Shown here in pieces: positions 38,126 through 45,303 of a stretch of 64,000 nucleotides of DNA. The first letter of the stretch is position 1; each line of letters begins with the position of its first letter. The stretch spans positions 116,376 through 180,375 of the IMG/VR virus record IMGVR_UViG_3300023170_000007; one strand, given 5' to 3'. The notes below the pieces were generated by a model. It had not been told where the DNA came from. It saw only the letters and a list, made by a program, of their open reading frames with translations, and did not search any database. The position numbers and the translations under genes are program-made. The DNA is from a virus.

Positions 38126-38581
38126 ATGGAAATATCGAAGAGTTTAAGGATACGTATTCCGAATGTTATAACACACCAAGAAGCGAATCATTTGGTATCA
38201 ACAGCTCGAAGAGACTGGAACATCACCTTCTTAGAGTCGACTCCGCCCGTCGTCAACCGGGTGTTAGATAGCTTGAGAGAACACTTTGAGTTTGAGCTAA
38301 CTGACAATTCATACTGGCGTTTACAGGACACTCCAGAAGCTGGAGTGTGGTGGCATAAGGATGTTGGAAGTCATGGGCACATGTCATGGTGTAAGTTCGG
38401 TGTTAGCGTTCTTCTCACCGAAGAATGTGGAGGTCGATTTAAGTACCGAAAAGACGGGATCGAGGAAACTATAAATGATCGCGAAACTTTTGATGCTCTT
38501 GTCCACTCGAGTGACTGGGAACACATGGTAGAAGCTCCTGACCCAGGCGCAACCAGAACGGTGTTACTATTTTTCATCTAG
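38126..38581 (+). CDS. 2-oxoglutarate/Fe(II) oxygenase-like protein
   Basis: 151 residues. Fe ligands: WWHKDVGSHGHMSW gives HxD (about 75-77); SSDWEHMVEAPDPG gives the distal His (near 133); the ARTVLL-like TRTVLLFF gives the Arg that binds 2-oxoglutarate. A small free-standing dioxygenase; phages use similar proteins to hydroxylate proteins or modify bases, so the substrate is open. Starts two bases after the previous stop. Confidence 0.8.
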   Translation: MEISKSLRIRIPNVITHQEANHLVSTARRDWNITFLESTPPVVNRVLDSLREHFEFELTDNSYWRLQDTPEAGVWWHKDVGSHGHMSWCKFGVSVLLTEECGGRFKYRKDGIEETINDRETFDALVHSSDWEHMVEAPDPGATRTVLLFFI

Positions 38582-38751
38582 AGCCTGGCGATCTCGTATT
38601 AAGCCTCACTCATGACGAGGCTGGAGTTGTTGTGTCACCGCCACGTAAGAGGTTCATGGTCGGCTATGTTGTAGAAGTGCTAATCTCTGGTCAGATCGAA
38701 ACTCTCGTGCTAGAGAGAGTTGAGCTTCTTGAAAAAAATGCAACGAAATAA
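38569..38751 (+). CDS. SH3/KOW-like segment without a normal start codon
   Basis: The reading frame IFHLEPGDLVLSLTHDEAGV ... QIETLVLERVELLEKNATK is open and has the PGDLV barrel opening, but no ATG/GTG/TTG or RBS. Possible starts: ATT at 38569, or -1 frameshifting from the 2OG oxygenase gene at the ATTTTTC before its stop (38579-38581), making a fusion. A sequence error is a third option. The coding signal itself is good. Confidence 0.45.
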   Translation: MFHLEPGDLVLSLTHDEAGVVVSPPRKRFMVGYVVEVLISGQIETLVLERVELLEKNATK

Positions 38752-38795
38752 TACAAAGACTTACATCATGCGGCGTGATCTATTTGCTGGTTGAC

Positions 38796-38829
38796 AATCG
38801 TGCAAAAGAGGTGCTTACTTTGTTATAAT
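38796..38829 (+). promoter_or_regulatory. AATCGTGCA-type promoter
   Basis: AATCGTGCA 38796-38804, 19-base spacer, TATAAT 38824-38829. A short leader stem ATGAG...CTCAT follows at about 38843-38862. Confidence 0.85.
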
Positions 38830-38880
38830 GGTAACATAGGAAATGAGGGAATCAACTCTCATGTAGACAAGGAAGACCGC

Positions 38881-39159
38881 ATGTCTGATAACCGTCCAAT
38901 ACTGCAGATGCCACCAGCAATCTTTAAAAGCACCGTAAGTGGAAAGACGTATATCGTCGGTGGCCGCTGGGTCGAAGTTCCTGAGGGCACTCGCTTGGAA
39001 GATGCTCACAAGTACGTAAACTACGTAAAGCCTGTGTATGAAACAAAGACGTGGCAGGTCCGCCAGTATACAGTCAGAAAGACTAGCCACGGTCTAACAT
39101 GCAGCTGTCCTGGATTCAGGTGGCACAGAAAGTGTAAGCACCTCAAGGAAGCAGCATAA
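38881..39159 (+). CDS. SWIM-type zinc-finger protein
   Basis: 92 residues. HGLTCSCPGFRWHRKCKHLK (about 69-88) is CxC-x(n)-CxH, the SWIM zinc finger; preceded by a beta region (YIVGGRWVEVPEGTRLEDAH). SWIM domains bind DNA or proteins. RBS AAGGAAG. First gene after an AATCGTGCA promoter. Confidence 0.8.
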   Translation: MSDNRPILQMPPAIFKSTVSGKTYIVGGRWVEVPEGTRLEDAHKYVNYVKPVYETKTWQVRQYTVRKTSHGLTCSCPGFRWHRKCKHLKEAA

Positions 39160-39181
39160 AAAAATGTCGTCAGAGCTTGAC

Positions 39182-39215
39182 AATCGTGCAAAAGCTGGTT
39201 TGACTGTGGTATTAT
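39182..39215 (+). promoter_or_regulatory. AATCGTGCA-type promoter with leader hairpin
   Basis: AATCGTGCA 39182-39190, 19-base spacer, TATTAT 39210-39215; a GGTGGGG...CCCCCAC leader stem at about 39224-39251 precedes AAGGAG. Confidence 0.85.
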
Positions 39216-39264
39216 ATAAATGAAGGTGGGGAAGGAATAAAGACCCCCACTAAGGAGAGACACC

Positions 39265-39546
39265 ATGCTAGCAAAGCCCAAACTTTTCGGACCCCTCATT
39301 GGCGACCGCGTTCGGTCCTTTGACTTCCACGGCAACAAGGATCTTGATGGCGAACGAGCCTGCTACATGGAAGGCCAGATCACTGGGCTCGAGCAGATTG
39401 AGGGTTGCTGGCGGTACAAAATTGAGGTCCGCAAGTCGATTTTTGGGGGAATGGAAGTGAGTGACTTTCCATCGGTCATCTTTCCACCGGTCAACGGAAC
39501 TCCTCGATTGTTCGGTGGAGAATGCAACGGCGTGGAGGTCATCTAA
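39265..39546 (+). CDS. protein of unknown function, barrel-like
   Basis: 93 residues. LFGPLIGDRVRSFDFHGNKD opens with GDRV and continues as beta strands (ACYMEGQITGLEQIEGCWRY, KIEV). A larger relative of the tiny barrels; I recall similar 90-residue phage proteins of unknown role. TAATG overlap with the next gene. GC-richer codon use. Confidence 0.7.
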   Translation: MLAKPKLFGPLIGDRVRSFDFHGNKDLDGERACYMEGQITGLEQIEGCWRYKIEVRKSIFGGMEVSDFPSVIFPPVNGTPRLFGGECNGVEVI

Positions 39547-39947
39547 TGAATGCTGTAACAGTTCCAGCCACAAAGAGGAATCTTCCTTCTTGGCGTACGA
39601 TTGCCAACGCCTATCGCGATGGCCTGAAACAGGTCTTCGGATGCGGTTGTGATGACGTCGATGACTATCTCATCAAGGCGCTGAAGAGTGATGTCCACAA
39701 GGCAGACAGAGCCCCGGGACAGTGGTCGCCCAACTCGATCCTCGAAATCTACTGCGAGAACGGAATCCCTAACGCGACTGACATTAACGAGTTCCGTTGG
39801 GAAGGGAAGTGGCACTGCTCTTACAACAGTGAGAAGTGGTGCAAAGTCGATGATTATGTTAATCAGACACTAGCGCTCAAAGGGTATCGTGAGCGTGTTT
39901 ATCACGAACCCTACAACAGCGCAGTTGTCAACATTGGGTGGAGCTGA
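39546..39947 (+). CDS. protein of unknown function
   Basis: 133 residues, soluble. RTIANAYRDGLKQVFGCGCD, DVDDYLIKALKSDVHKADRA and WEGKWHCSYNSEKWCKVDDY give six Cys and many aromatics. No known motif. Ends just before the gene at 39950. Confidence 0.65.
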   Translation: MNAVTVPATKRNLPSWRTIANAYRDGLKQVFGCGCDDVDDYLIKALKSDVHKADRAPGQWSPNSILEIYCENGIPNATDINEFRWEGKWHCSYNSEKWCKVDDYVNQTLALKGYRERVYHEPYNSAVVNIGWS

Positions 39948-39949
39948 AA

Positions 39950-40150
39950 ATGCTGGTACAACGTCGTTCAATCCTTACTGGTGTGGTCCGGGCTCGCGAG
40001 CTGGACATTACAGAAGAGCAGCTCAACGCTTGGCAGAATGGTGCTCTGATTCAGGATGTCATGCCGAATCTCTCGGTTTCTGACCGGGAGTTTCTCATCA
40101 ACGGCGTCACTGATGAAGAGTGGGCTGCAACCTTCGGAGATGATGCATGA
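39950..40150 (+). CDS. small conserved phage protein
   Basis: 66 residues. GVVRARELDITEEQLNAWQN, GALIQDVMPNLSVSDREFLI, then GVTDEEWAATFGD. The LDIT..QL..W..G.LIQDAMPNLS..EREFL(I/M)TG.T..EW pattern is very common in phage genomes, function unknown. GTG at 39938 is an alternative start; GGAG at 39939-39942 favours 39950. Confidence 0.85.
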   Translation: MLVQRRSILTGVVRARELDITEEQLNAWQNGALIQDVMPNLSVSDREFLINGVTDEEWAATFGDDA

Positions 40151-40332
40151 AGATTGGTGATCTGGTGAAGATGTCTGGAGGGGATGATCCAGGCGTGGGC
40201 TTGATACTAGAAGAACCGGTGCCTTGTGGGCCTCATGGCAACCGTGAACGTGTCAAGCTTCTGTGGCTCGACTGTGATGAAGTTTGTTTTGAACGCGTAG
40301 ACTGGCTGGAGATCGTTAATGAAAGTCGGTGA
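40147..40332 (+). CDS. tiny SH3/KOW-like protein
   Basis: 61 residues, MKIGDLVKMSGGDDPGVGLI opening, a textbook member of the family; ending WLEIVNESR. ATGA overlap with 39950 gene; 14-base overlap with the next member. Three consecutive members here. Confidence 0.75.
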   Translation: MKIGDLVKMSGGDDPGVGLILEEPVPCGPHGNRERVKLLWLDCDEVCFERVDWLEIVNESR

Positions 40333-40492
40333 TGTGATAAAGCTCAAAGGGTCTTTCAAAGAAACCCGGGTTGGTGTGTTGGTTAGTGAGACAAAGGGAA
40401 ACTGGAACGGCTGGTGGAATATTCTGGACTCTGACGGCTTGATGGTGATGTGGCCCGAGACGATGATCGAGGTGCTTAATGCAGATCGGTGA
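40319..40492 (+). CDS. tiny SH3/KOW-like protein
   Basis: 57 residues: MKVGDVIKLKGSFKETRVGV, then NWNGWWNILDSDGLMVMWPE. Overlaps both neighbouring members, so it was not separable by spacing alone, but the MKVGD opening and GVLVSE strand are clear. Confidence 0.7.
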   Translation: MKVGDVIKLKGSFKETRVGVLVSETKGNWNGWWNILDSDGLMVMWPETMIEVLNADR

Positions 40493-40661
40493 CTTGGTGA
40501 CGGTGGAAAAGAAGGTTGGGATTGTAGATGAAGGTATTATCGTCGGCATCGAGAACTCCGGTAACTGCTTCAAGGCTTTTGAAGTGCTCTGTTTTGGAAC
40601 AGGAAAGGTCTGTTCCGCCCACCCCCTTGACGTAAAGAAGATGACAGGAGAAAAAAAATGA
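40479..40661 (+). CDS. tiny SH3/KOW-like protein
   Basis: 60 residues: MQIGDLVTVEKKVGIVDEGI, then IVGIENSGNCFKAFEVLCFG. Third of the tandem set. ATGA overlap with the next gene. Confidence 0.7.
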   Translation: MQIGDLVTVEKKVGIVDEGIIVGIENSGNCFKAFEVLCFGTGKVCSAHPLDVKKMTGEKK

Positions 40662-40975
40662 CTCGTAAAGATTTTGCAGATGCGCTCCGGCGACACGACT
40701 GGTATTACGCTTACAGCGATGACCACCGCTACTGGACCCGCGGACGAGATGAGGCCGCAGCTCTTAACGCAAGCCACTCTGCGCTTGAGTGCCCTTTTGA
40801 CATGGCTACTCTACGTAAGTGGGCTCATGATATGGTCGTTGACCACTTCGCTGAGGAGGAACCCGGCAATTGGTATCGCCAACCACGATTGTACAAGTGC
40901 GTTGCCCCAACTCCCCGCGCCGATTTGATCACGAACGAAGAACACAACAACATTTCACGATGGATGGAAGAATAA
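40658..40975 (+). CDS. protein of unknown function
   Basis: 105 residues, helical. MTRKDFADALRRHDWYYAYS, aromatic-rich, with many His (SDDHRYWTRGRDEAAALNAS). From memory, similar proteins of about 100 residues are frequent in T4-like phages. AGGAG RBS inside the preceding gene. Next gene starts one base after its stop. Confidence 0.7.
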   Translation: MTRKDFADALRRHDWYYAYSDDHRYWTRGRDEAAALNASHSALECPFDMATLRKWAHDMVVDHFAEEEPGNWYRQPRLYKCVAPTPRADLITNEEHNNISRWMEE

Positions 40976-41161
40976 ATGACTGAGAATGAACTTGATCGTC
41001 TACTAGCGATGCTGAACCCCGCATGTGATGATACCACAGTAGAGTTCGTAAAAGAGCGATTGATCAATGCAGGAGCTGTTAGGCGCCCACGCTCGATGAG
41101 TGAAGCGCAGACAATCAATCCTTTTGAAAGACCGCCTGCAAACGATCCAGTGGAGTGGTAA
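40976..41161 (+). CDS. small protein of unknown function
   Basis: 61 residues starting directly after the previous stop. TENELDRLLAMLNPACDDTT, then a Pro/Arg-rich tail. No domain recognised. Its stop overlaps the next ATG (TAATG). Confidence 0.6.
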   Translation: MTENELDRLLAMLNPACDDTTVEFVKERLINAGAVRRPRSMSEAQTINPFERPPANDPVEW

Positions 41162-41601
41162 TGGCCCGTACGATTCGAATGTCTGCTCAAGACCGAGCAG
41201 ATCTGCAAAAGATCTTGGATGAAGGGAAGAACCCAGTTGGTGGAGGATCGTGCAGGATCTCCGCCACGAAGCTTGTCAGGAACAACGGCATTCTGTTCGT
41301 CGATGGCGAACGCCAAGAGTCCGTGGGACTACGAGAAGCAAAGTACGCTGTCGACAAGATGCTAATTGACCAAAATCACCCATCAGCACCAAGAGAATCT
41401 CCGCCTACGCAAGTGAGTATTTTCCCGATGCTGCAGATCAAAAGCATCACTGTCGATACCGGAGCTGGTTGCGTCGAGCTAGATATTGACGGCTTGCAAC
41501 TTAAGCTACTCGAGGGGATGGATACTATCCCGCTTGATATTCTTGCACCATCTACTCAGCTGATTCAATACATTCGAGATTGGCATGAGGGTAAAGTGTA
41601 A
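41161..41601 (+). CDS. protein of unknown function
   Basis: 146 residues. MARTIRMSAQDRADLQKILD, a helix, then SCRISATKLVRNNGILFVDG beta strands and a C-terminal segment (VELDIDGLQLKLLEGMDTIP). GTG 41155 is an alternative start. No function recognised. Confidence 0.65.
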   Translation: MARTIRMSAQDRADLQKILDEGKNPVGGGSCRISATKLVRNNGILFVDGERQESVGLREAKYAVDKMLIDQNHPSAPRESPPTQVSIFPMLQIKSITVDTGAGCVELDIDGLQLKLLEGMDTIPLDILAPSTQLIQYIRDWHEGKV

Positions 41602-41612
41602 AAGGAGTTGTA

Positions 41613-41813
41613 ATGCGTAACATGAGGTCAGAGTACTATGAAGGTCTAGCAGCCGTTGTTTTCATGGTTGCAGCTTGTATTGTCTGGTATTTCGCATATG
41701 TCAAACCGAACGATGAAGCGCGCGGAGAGATTGTAAAGTGTATGCGTGCAACGGACGACATGAGCTTCGAGAACTGGCAAAAGTGTAGTAAAGAGCTTGA
41801 TGCTCTTAGATAA
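41613..41813 (+). CDS. 66-residue single-pass membrane protein
   Basis: One helix (GLAAVVFMVAACIVWYFAYV) and a charged C-terminal part with two Cys. AAAGGAG precedes the ATG. Its stop codon partly overlaps the next promoter. Function unknown. Confidence 0.65.
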   Translation: MRNMRSEYYEGLAAVVFMVAACIVWYFAYVKPNDEARGEIVKCMRATDDMSFENWQKCSKELDALR

Positions 41814-41845
41814 TCGTGCAAGAGGCCTCCCTCCTTTGATATAAT
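41812..41845 (+). promoter_or_regulatory. AATCGTGCA-type promoter
   Basis: AATCGTGCA 41812-41820, 19-base spacer, TATAAT 41840-41845; GAGAGGAGG at about 41855-41863 is the ribosome-binding site for the next gene. Confidence 0.85.
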
Positions 41846-41869
41846 AGTAATATAGAGAGGAGGTCGCTA

Positions 41870-42040
41870 GTGTTAGAGTTCTTATTCTTTTTCTTCCTTA
41901 TAGCCTGGCTTTTCGGTGCCAAGTTTTGGGATCTCTTTAAGCTCTTTCTTTTCGGGTCAGCAGCGTATATGCTTATTTGTCTGCTGTGGCTTCTTTTCTT
42001 GTATTTGTTTTCTTCGTGGGTCTTCCACTTAATTTTCTAA
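41870..42040 (+). CDS. 56-residue, highly hydrophobic membrane protein
   Basis: GTG start after AGAGGAGG. LEFLFFFFLIAWLFGAKFWD, FKLFLFGSAAYMLICLLWLL: two helices, Phe-rich. Could be a holin-like or membrane-disrupting peptide. Next gene begins 11 bases later. Confidence 0.6.
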   Translation: MLEFLFFFFLIAWLFGAKFWDLFKLFLFGSAAYMLICLLWLLFLYLFSSWVFHLIF

Positions 42041-42051
42041 AGGAGCGACAA

Positions 42052-42168
42052 TTGCTATACAATAATCCAATCTACAGAGATACAGTAACCAAGTTGGCGT
42101 TCGCCAGTGCGTTCACGACCATGCTAGTTTTGTGTACACACTTAGTGCTATACCTCGGTAATCTGTAA
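42052..42168 (+). CDS. 38-residue membrane peptide
   Basis: TTG start after AAAGGAG (42040-42045). LYNNPIYRDTVTKLAFASAF then TTMLVLCTHLVLYLGNL, one helix. Forms a pair with the preceding membrane protein. Function unknown. Confidence 0.5.
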   Translation: MLYNNPIYRDTVTKLAFASAFTTMLVLCTHLVLYLGNL

Positions 42169-42206
42169 ACCCCGCGAAAACAAATAAAATAAATCAGGAG
42201 GTTCAT

Positions 42207-43145
42207 ATGTCATCAGTCAACCTTGGATATGCGTGTATCAACATGACGCTCCAGAAATCTCGCAAAGTTCAGTGCAATCGTGGCATGATCAAACGCACGT
42301 TTGCAGCAAAAGGCATCTCGTATGCTAGCGAGCTAGCTCTGAAGAATGTTACAGATCTTCGTGAAGTCATAAAGTGGAACAACGAAAACGGTGTCAGCGT
42401 TTATCGTATGACATCGTGCTTGTTTCCGTGGTTCTCAGAATATGACATGTTCGATCTTCCAGACATTGATAAGATCGCAGAGGTTATGGCAGACGCTGGT
42501 AAGATCGCTATGGATGCCGGACAGCGGCTAAGCTTCCATCCTGGCCCCTTCAACTGTCTGGCTTCACCAAGCGAAAGTGTAGTTCTTAAGACCATCAAAG
42601 AGCTTAATGATCATGCCGCGCAGATGGACCTCATGGGTCTACCAGCCTCCCCCATGGCTAAGATTAATATCCATGTTGGTGGAGCATATGGTGAGCATGA
42701 CAAAGCACTGGAGAGGTTCTGTAAGAACTTCGAACGTCTTGGTGAAACTACTCGAGCTCGGCTGACTGTGGAAAATGACGACAAGCCCGCCTTATATTCT
42801 ACCAAGATGCTGGTTGAAGGTGTCTCGAATCGAGTTGGGGCTCCAGTAGTCTTCGACTCTCATCACCATGAGCTAGGCCCGCAGGATTTGGATTACCACG
42901 ATGCGTTCCATCTTGCTCGTGAAACTTGGGAAAAGCGCAGTGCCAAGCAGCAGTGTCACCATTCAAACTCTCGTAAGAACTACGAAGACCCTACCGCGAA
43001 CGCAGTAGCGCACTCTGACTGGTACTATACTCCTTTCGAGAGCTTTGGTAAGCAGGTAGATGTTGTTCTAGAATGTAAGAAGAAAGAAGTTGCTCTATTC
43101 AAATACAGGAATGATTTCGTCGACAGTCTTCAAAAGGTGGCATAA
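42207..43145 (+). CDS. uvsE: UV damage endonuclease (UvdE/UvsE)
   Basis: 312 residues. UVDE family: NLGYACINMTLQ at the start, a TIM barrel, RLSFHPGPFNCLASPSESVV, NIHVGGAYGEHDKALERFCK, VENDDKPALYST, VVFDSHHHELGP and AHSDWYY. The His/Glu/Asp metal-binding residues expected for the manganese site are present. It nicks DNA 5' of UV photoproducts and other lesions, starting an alternative excision repair. AGGAGG start. Its presence suits a phage exposed to sunlight, a marine or surface habitat (inference). Confidence 0.93.
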   Translation: MSSVNLGYACINMTLQKSRKVQCNRGMIKRTFAAKGISYASELALKNVTDLREVIKWNNENGVSVYRMTSCLFPWFSEYDMFDLPDIDKIAEVMADAGKIAMDAGQRLSFHPGPFNCLASPSESVVLKTIKELNDHAAQMDLMGLPASPMAKINIHVGGAYGEHDKALERFCKNFERLGETTRARLTVENDDKPALYSTKMLVEGVSNRVGAPVVFDSHHHELGPQDLDYHDAFHLARETWEKRSAKQQCHHSNSRKNYEDPTANAVAHSDWYYTPFESFGKQVDVVLECKKKEVALFKYRNDFVDSLQKVA

Positions 43146-43325
43146 ATGAAAGATGTAAGGATAACAGATAAGTTTAGCGAGCTCAATATCAGAATGTGTG
43201 AAAAACATTTTCGGTCCTATAGAGTCCATATGATGAATGCAGCAGCTGGTGGTACTAGCTACAGTTTCCAATCCACATCTGGTAGGGGCTGTGATATCTG
43301 TAAAAAGGAGAGAAGTAATGAATAG
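43146..43325 (+). CDS. small zinc-binding-like protein
   Basis: 59 residues starting directly after uvsE. CEKHFRSYRVHMMN and GRGCDICKKERSNE provide Cys/His pairs (C-x2-H, CxxC) for one zinc. Similar CEKH...CxxC proteins occur in phage genomes. Overlaps the next gene by 8 bases. Confidence 0.65.
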   Translation: MKDVRITDKFSELNIRMCEKHFRSYRVHMMNAAAGGTSYSFQSTSGRGCDICKKERSNE

Positions 43326-43557
43326 TAGAACGCTTAAGCGAAATAAAGAGCGAGCACAAAAGAAACTGGCAAAGAAAGCCATGAAGAATGTATCGAAAGC
43401 TCTAGAACGGATGCCTCAGAGGTGTGATGAGTGCTCGACTGTCTTCGACCGCGAAAATAAAGAATCCCTTGAGTGGCGCATCGCTGTATACGACGATGGA
43501 AGGGTTCACCTTGTATGCCCAAGCTGTGTACCTGATGATGTAAAGAACCAACAGTGA
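43318..43557 (+). CDS. small zinc-ribbon protein with basic N-terminus
   Basis: 79 residues. Lys/Arg-rich start (RTLKRNKERAQKKLAKKAMK), then CDECSTVFDRENKESLEWRI and VCPSCVPDD: two CxxC pairs. A nucleic-acid-binding ribbon protein is likely. AAAGGAG RBS. Confidence 0.75.
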   Translation: MNSRTLKRNKERAQKKLAKKAMKNVSKALERMPQRCDECSTVFDRENKESLEWRIAVYDDGRVHLVCPSCVPDDVKNQQ

Positions 43558-43606
43558 TCTAGCGCTCCTCACCATATATTTAATTGTATGCGCCAAGGAG
43601 AAGCAA

Positions 43607-43912
43607 ATGGTTACAGCTGTTATCATACTGATCATCGGTACGCTATTTTGCATCTTGGCTCTTGTACTATATGGAGCCCGACAAGATTCAGAAGCTAGTC
43701 TTGACGTCAGGTTGAGGAAAGCTTTAGGGAACCATGAGATCATAGGTCTTGTGATGAGACTGTCTGACGCGAGGGTCCGAATGAGGTCCCATGAAAAAAG
43801 AGACATAGCGAGATATAATCTTTTGAGAGCACGTCTAAAAGAGAAAGTATCAGATCAAGATGTGCTAGATGTGTTACACAAGATTGTTGAAAGAATAAGC
43901 AACAAGAAATGA
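43607..43912 (+). CDS. membrane-anchored helical protein
   Basis: 101 residues. N-terminal helix (VTAVIILIIGTLFCILALVL), then a basic helical domain (RKALGNHEIIGLVMRLSDAR). AAGGAG. ATGA-type overlap with the next gene. Unknown function. Confidence 0.65.
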   Translation: MVTAVIILIIGTLFCILALVLYGARQDSEASLDVRLRKALGNHEIIGLVMRLSDARVRMRSHEKRDIARYNLLRARLKEKVSDQDVLDVLHKIVERISNKK

Positions 43913-44223
43913 GTGATGACAAAAAAATAGAGGCAGGATACTTCTCCAAAGACCCATGGATGTTAGGGTTTATCAGCGACTGTCTCGACATATATGGTTG
44001 TCCTACAGACGAATCTGTATGCGTTAGCAGAGAGGAAGAGATCTGGTTCATGTATTCTTCCATGTTTCTCATGGGTGCAATAGAGAACATGCCAGAAGAA
44101 CGGCTGGAAGAGTTAAGGCAGCTCAGTACCAGGGATGCTGCGTACCTGTATGCAAAGTTCTATGAAACTATGTACAGTGAACCGCTTGTGATGCCTTTCG
44201 CAGGCAAGGAGGAACCACAATGA
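43909..44223 (+). CDS. protein of unknown function
   Basis: 104 residues, acidic, helical (YSSMFLMGAIENMPEERLEE). Overlaps the transglycosylase gene by 4 bases (AATGA). No family recognised. Could be a regulator of the lysis genes it precedes, from position alone. Confidence 0.65.
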   Translation: MSDDKKIEAGYFSKDPWMLGFISDCLDIYGCPTDESVCVSREEEIWFMYSSMFLMGAIENMPEERLEELRQLSTRDAAYLYAKFYETMYSEPLVMPFAGKEEPQ

Positions 44224-44732
44224 CTACCAGTCTGCTACTAGCGACTCTGTGTACGGTCTTTTCAGACCCAAGCTTCTACATGAGTAACACTCGCCAGAAA
44301 CAGGTATGTGATATTATGCCAGAAGTGCTCAATGAAGCTACGAAAAATAATCTCGATCCATTTCTCTTAATGGGACTGATAACTGTAGAGTCTAATTGGA
44401 AGACTACGGCAGTCAGTCACGCCGGCGCGTGCGGACTAACTCAAGTCATGCCGAAATATACTGGAGGCTCTGCTACATCGAGAGTCAAATATACCTGCAA
44501 ACAGCTTCAAGTACCTCGAACGGGAGTCCGCGTGGGAGCTAAGGTACTAGCTTGGTGGATCTATAGATACGGAAAGGGAGATGTACAGACAGGACTGTGC
44601 GGATATTTCTCAGGGTTTAGATGTCGGCCACCAACAAAAGCAGGTAAGAACTACAGCATGAAGGTGCTTAAATATCGTGATAAAATTAAGCGGTTATACG
44701 AGGCAAAGGCTTCGGGAGGAAACGGTGGTTAA
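44220..44732 (+). CDS. lytic transglycosylase (SLT domain), probable endolysin or virion lysin
   Basis: 170 residues. Hydrophobic N-terminus (TTSLLLATLCTVFS) like a signal/anchor. SLT signature: LMGLITVESNWKTTAVSHAG (catalytic Glu near 59), ACGLTQVMPKYTGG, then GLCGYFSGFRC near the C-terminus with Cys pairs. Cleaves peptidoglycan to form 1,6-anhydro-MurNAc. The next gene is a tiny membrane protein, which could be a holin, giving a small lysis unit. Confidence 0.85.
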   Translation: MTTSLLLATLCTVFSDPSFYMSNTRQKQVCDIMPEVLNEATKNNLDPFLLMGLITVESNWKTTAVSHAGACGLTQVMPKYTGGSATSRVKYTCKQLQVPRTGVRVGAKVLAWWIYRYGKGDVQTGLCGYFSGFRCRPPTKAGKNYSMKVLKYRDKIKRLYEAKASGGNGG

Positions 44733-44734
44733 TC

Positions 44735-44833
44735 GTGTGGCAAGTCGCTGGAGATCTTGTACTAGCAGGTTTGATAATAGCTAGCGGAATACTTTTCGTA
44801 GTTGTCAATGTGAATTATGAGGGTGATGATTGA
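44735..44833 (+). CDS. 32-residue membrane peptide next to the transglycosylase
   Basis: GTG start two bases after the previous stop. MWQVAGDLVLAGLIIASGIL then FVVVNVNYEGDD. One helix with an acidic end. Size and position would suit a pinholin-like or auxiliary lysis peptide; unproven. Overlaps the next gene. Confidence 0.5.
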   Translation: MWQVAGDLVLAGLIIASGILFVVVNVNYEGDD

Positions 44834-45077
44834 AAACACCAGAGCCCACATGACTGGGTCGTGTGTACTTCATCTATCAGGCACCTTGCAACAGAGTGTG
44901 ATTGAAGATCTACATACTCAAGCTAATTGTTCACAGTCTAACTTCTATCATGATCCCTTTATAAACAAACTGGTACTTACCAGTTATTATTTATCAAATC
45001 GAGGCCACTGTTGCGGAAGCGGATGCAGACACTGTCCGTACCAAGGTGACCTGTTAGGGGATAACAGTGGTATCTAG
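44817..45077 (+). CDS. DUF5522-like cysteine-motif protein
   Basis: 86 residues. The C-terminal half DPFINKLVLTSYYLSNRGHC then CGSGCRHCPYQG carries CCxSGCRHCPY, the DUF5522 signature (four Cys and His, probable metal site). The N-terminus is not conserved, and ATG 44850 is a possible later start. Bacterial DUF5522 genes are of unknown function. Overlaps the DUF2061 gene. Confidence 0.7.
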   Translation: MRVMIENTRAHMTGSCVLHLSGTLQQSVIEDLHTQANCSQSNFYHDPFINKLVLTSYYLSNRGHCCGSGCRHCPYQGDLLGDNSGI

Positions 45078-45303
45078 AAAGCGCCATATGGCTAAGGCTT
45101 TAAGCTGGCGGGCTGTCGGTACACTAGACACAATGCTTGTGAGCTGGATAGTGACCGGCGATGCGTTGGTGGGATTATCAATAGGCCTCTTCGAAATAGT
45201 TTCAAAAACAGCTCTTTATTATTTTCACGAAAGAGTGTGGTATAGACTGTCTGACTTCGGTCTAGACAAAGAAAACACAGGGAAGGAAAACCAAACTAAA
45301 TGA
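45067..45303 (+). CDS. DUF2061 membrane protein
   Basis: 78 residues, GTG start. SRKRHMAKALSWRAVGTLDT, then MLVSWIVTGDALVGLSIGLF and KTALYYFHERVWYRL: the DUF2061 pattern (KxxSWRxxGTxDT ... SKxxLYYxHERxW), two membrane helices. In bacteria DUF2061 is frequently encoded with sulfate-activation genes, as here: the stop overlaps cysC. Probably involved in sulfur assimilation at the membrane. Confidence 0.88.
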   Translation: MVSRKRHMAKALSWRAVGTLDTMLVSWIVTGDALVGLSIGLFEIVSKTALYYFHERVWYRLSDFGLDKENTGKENQTK

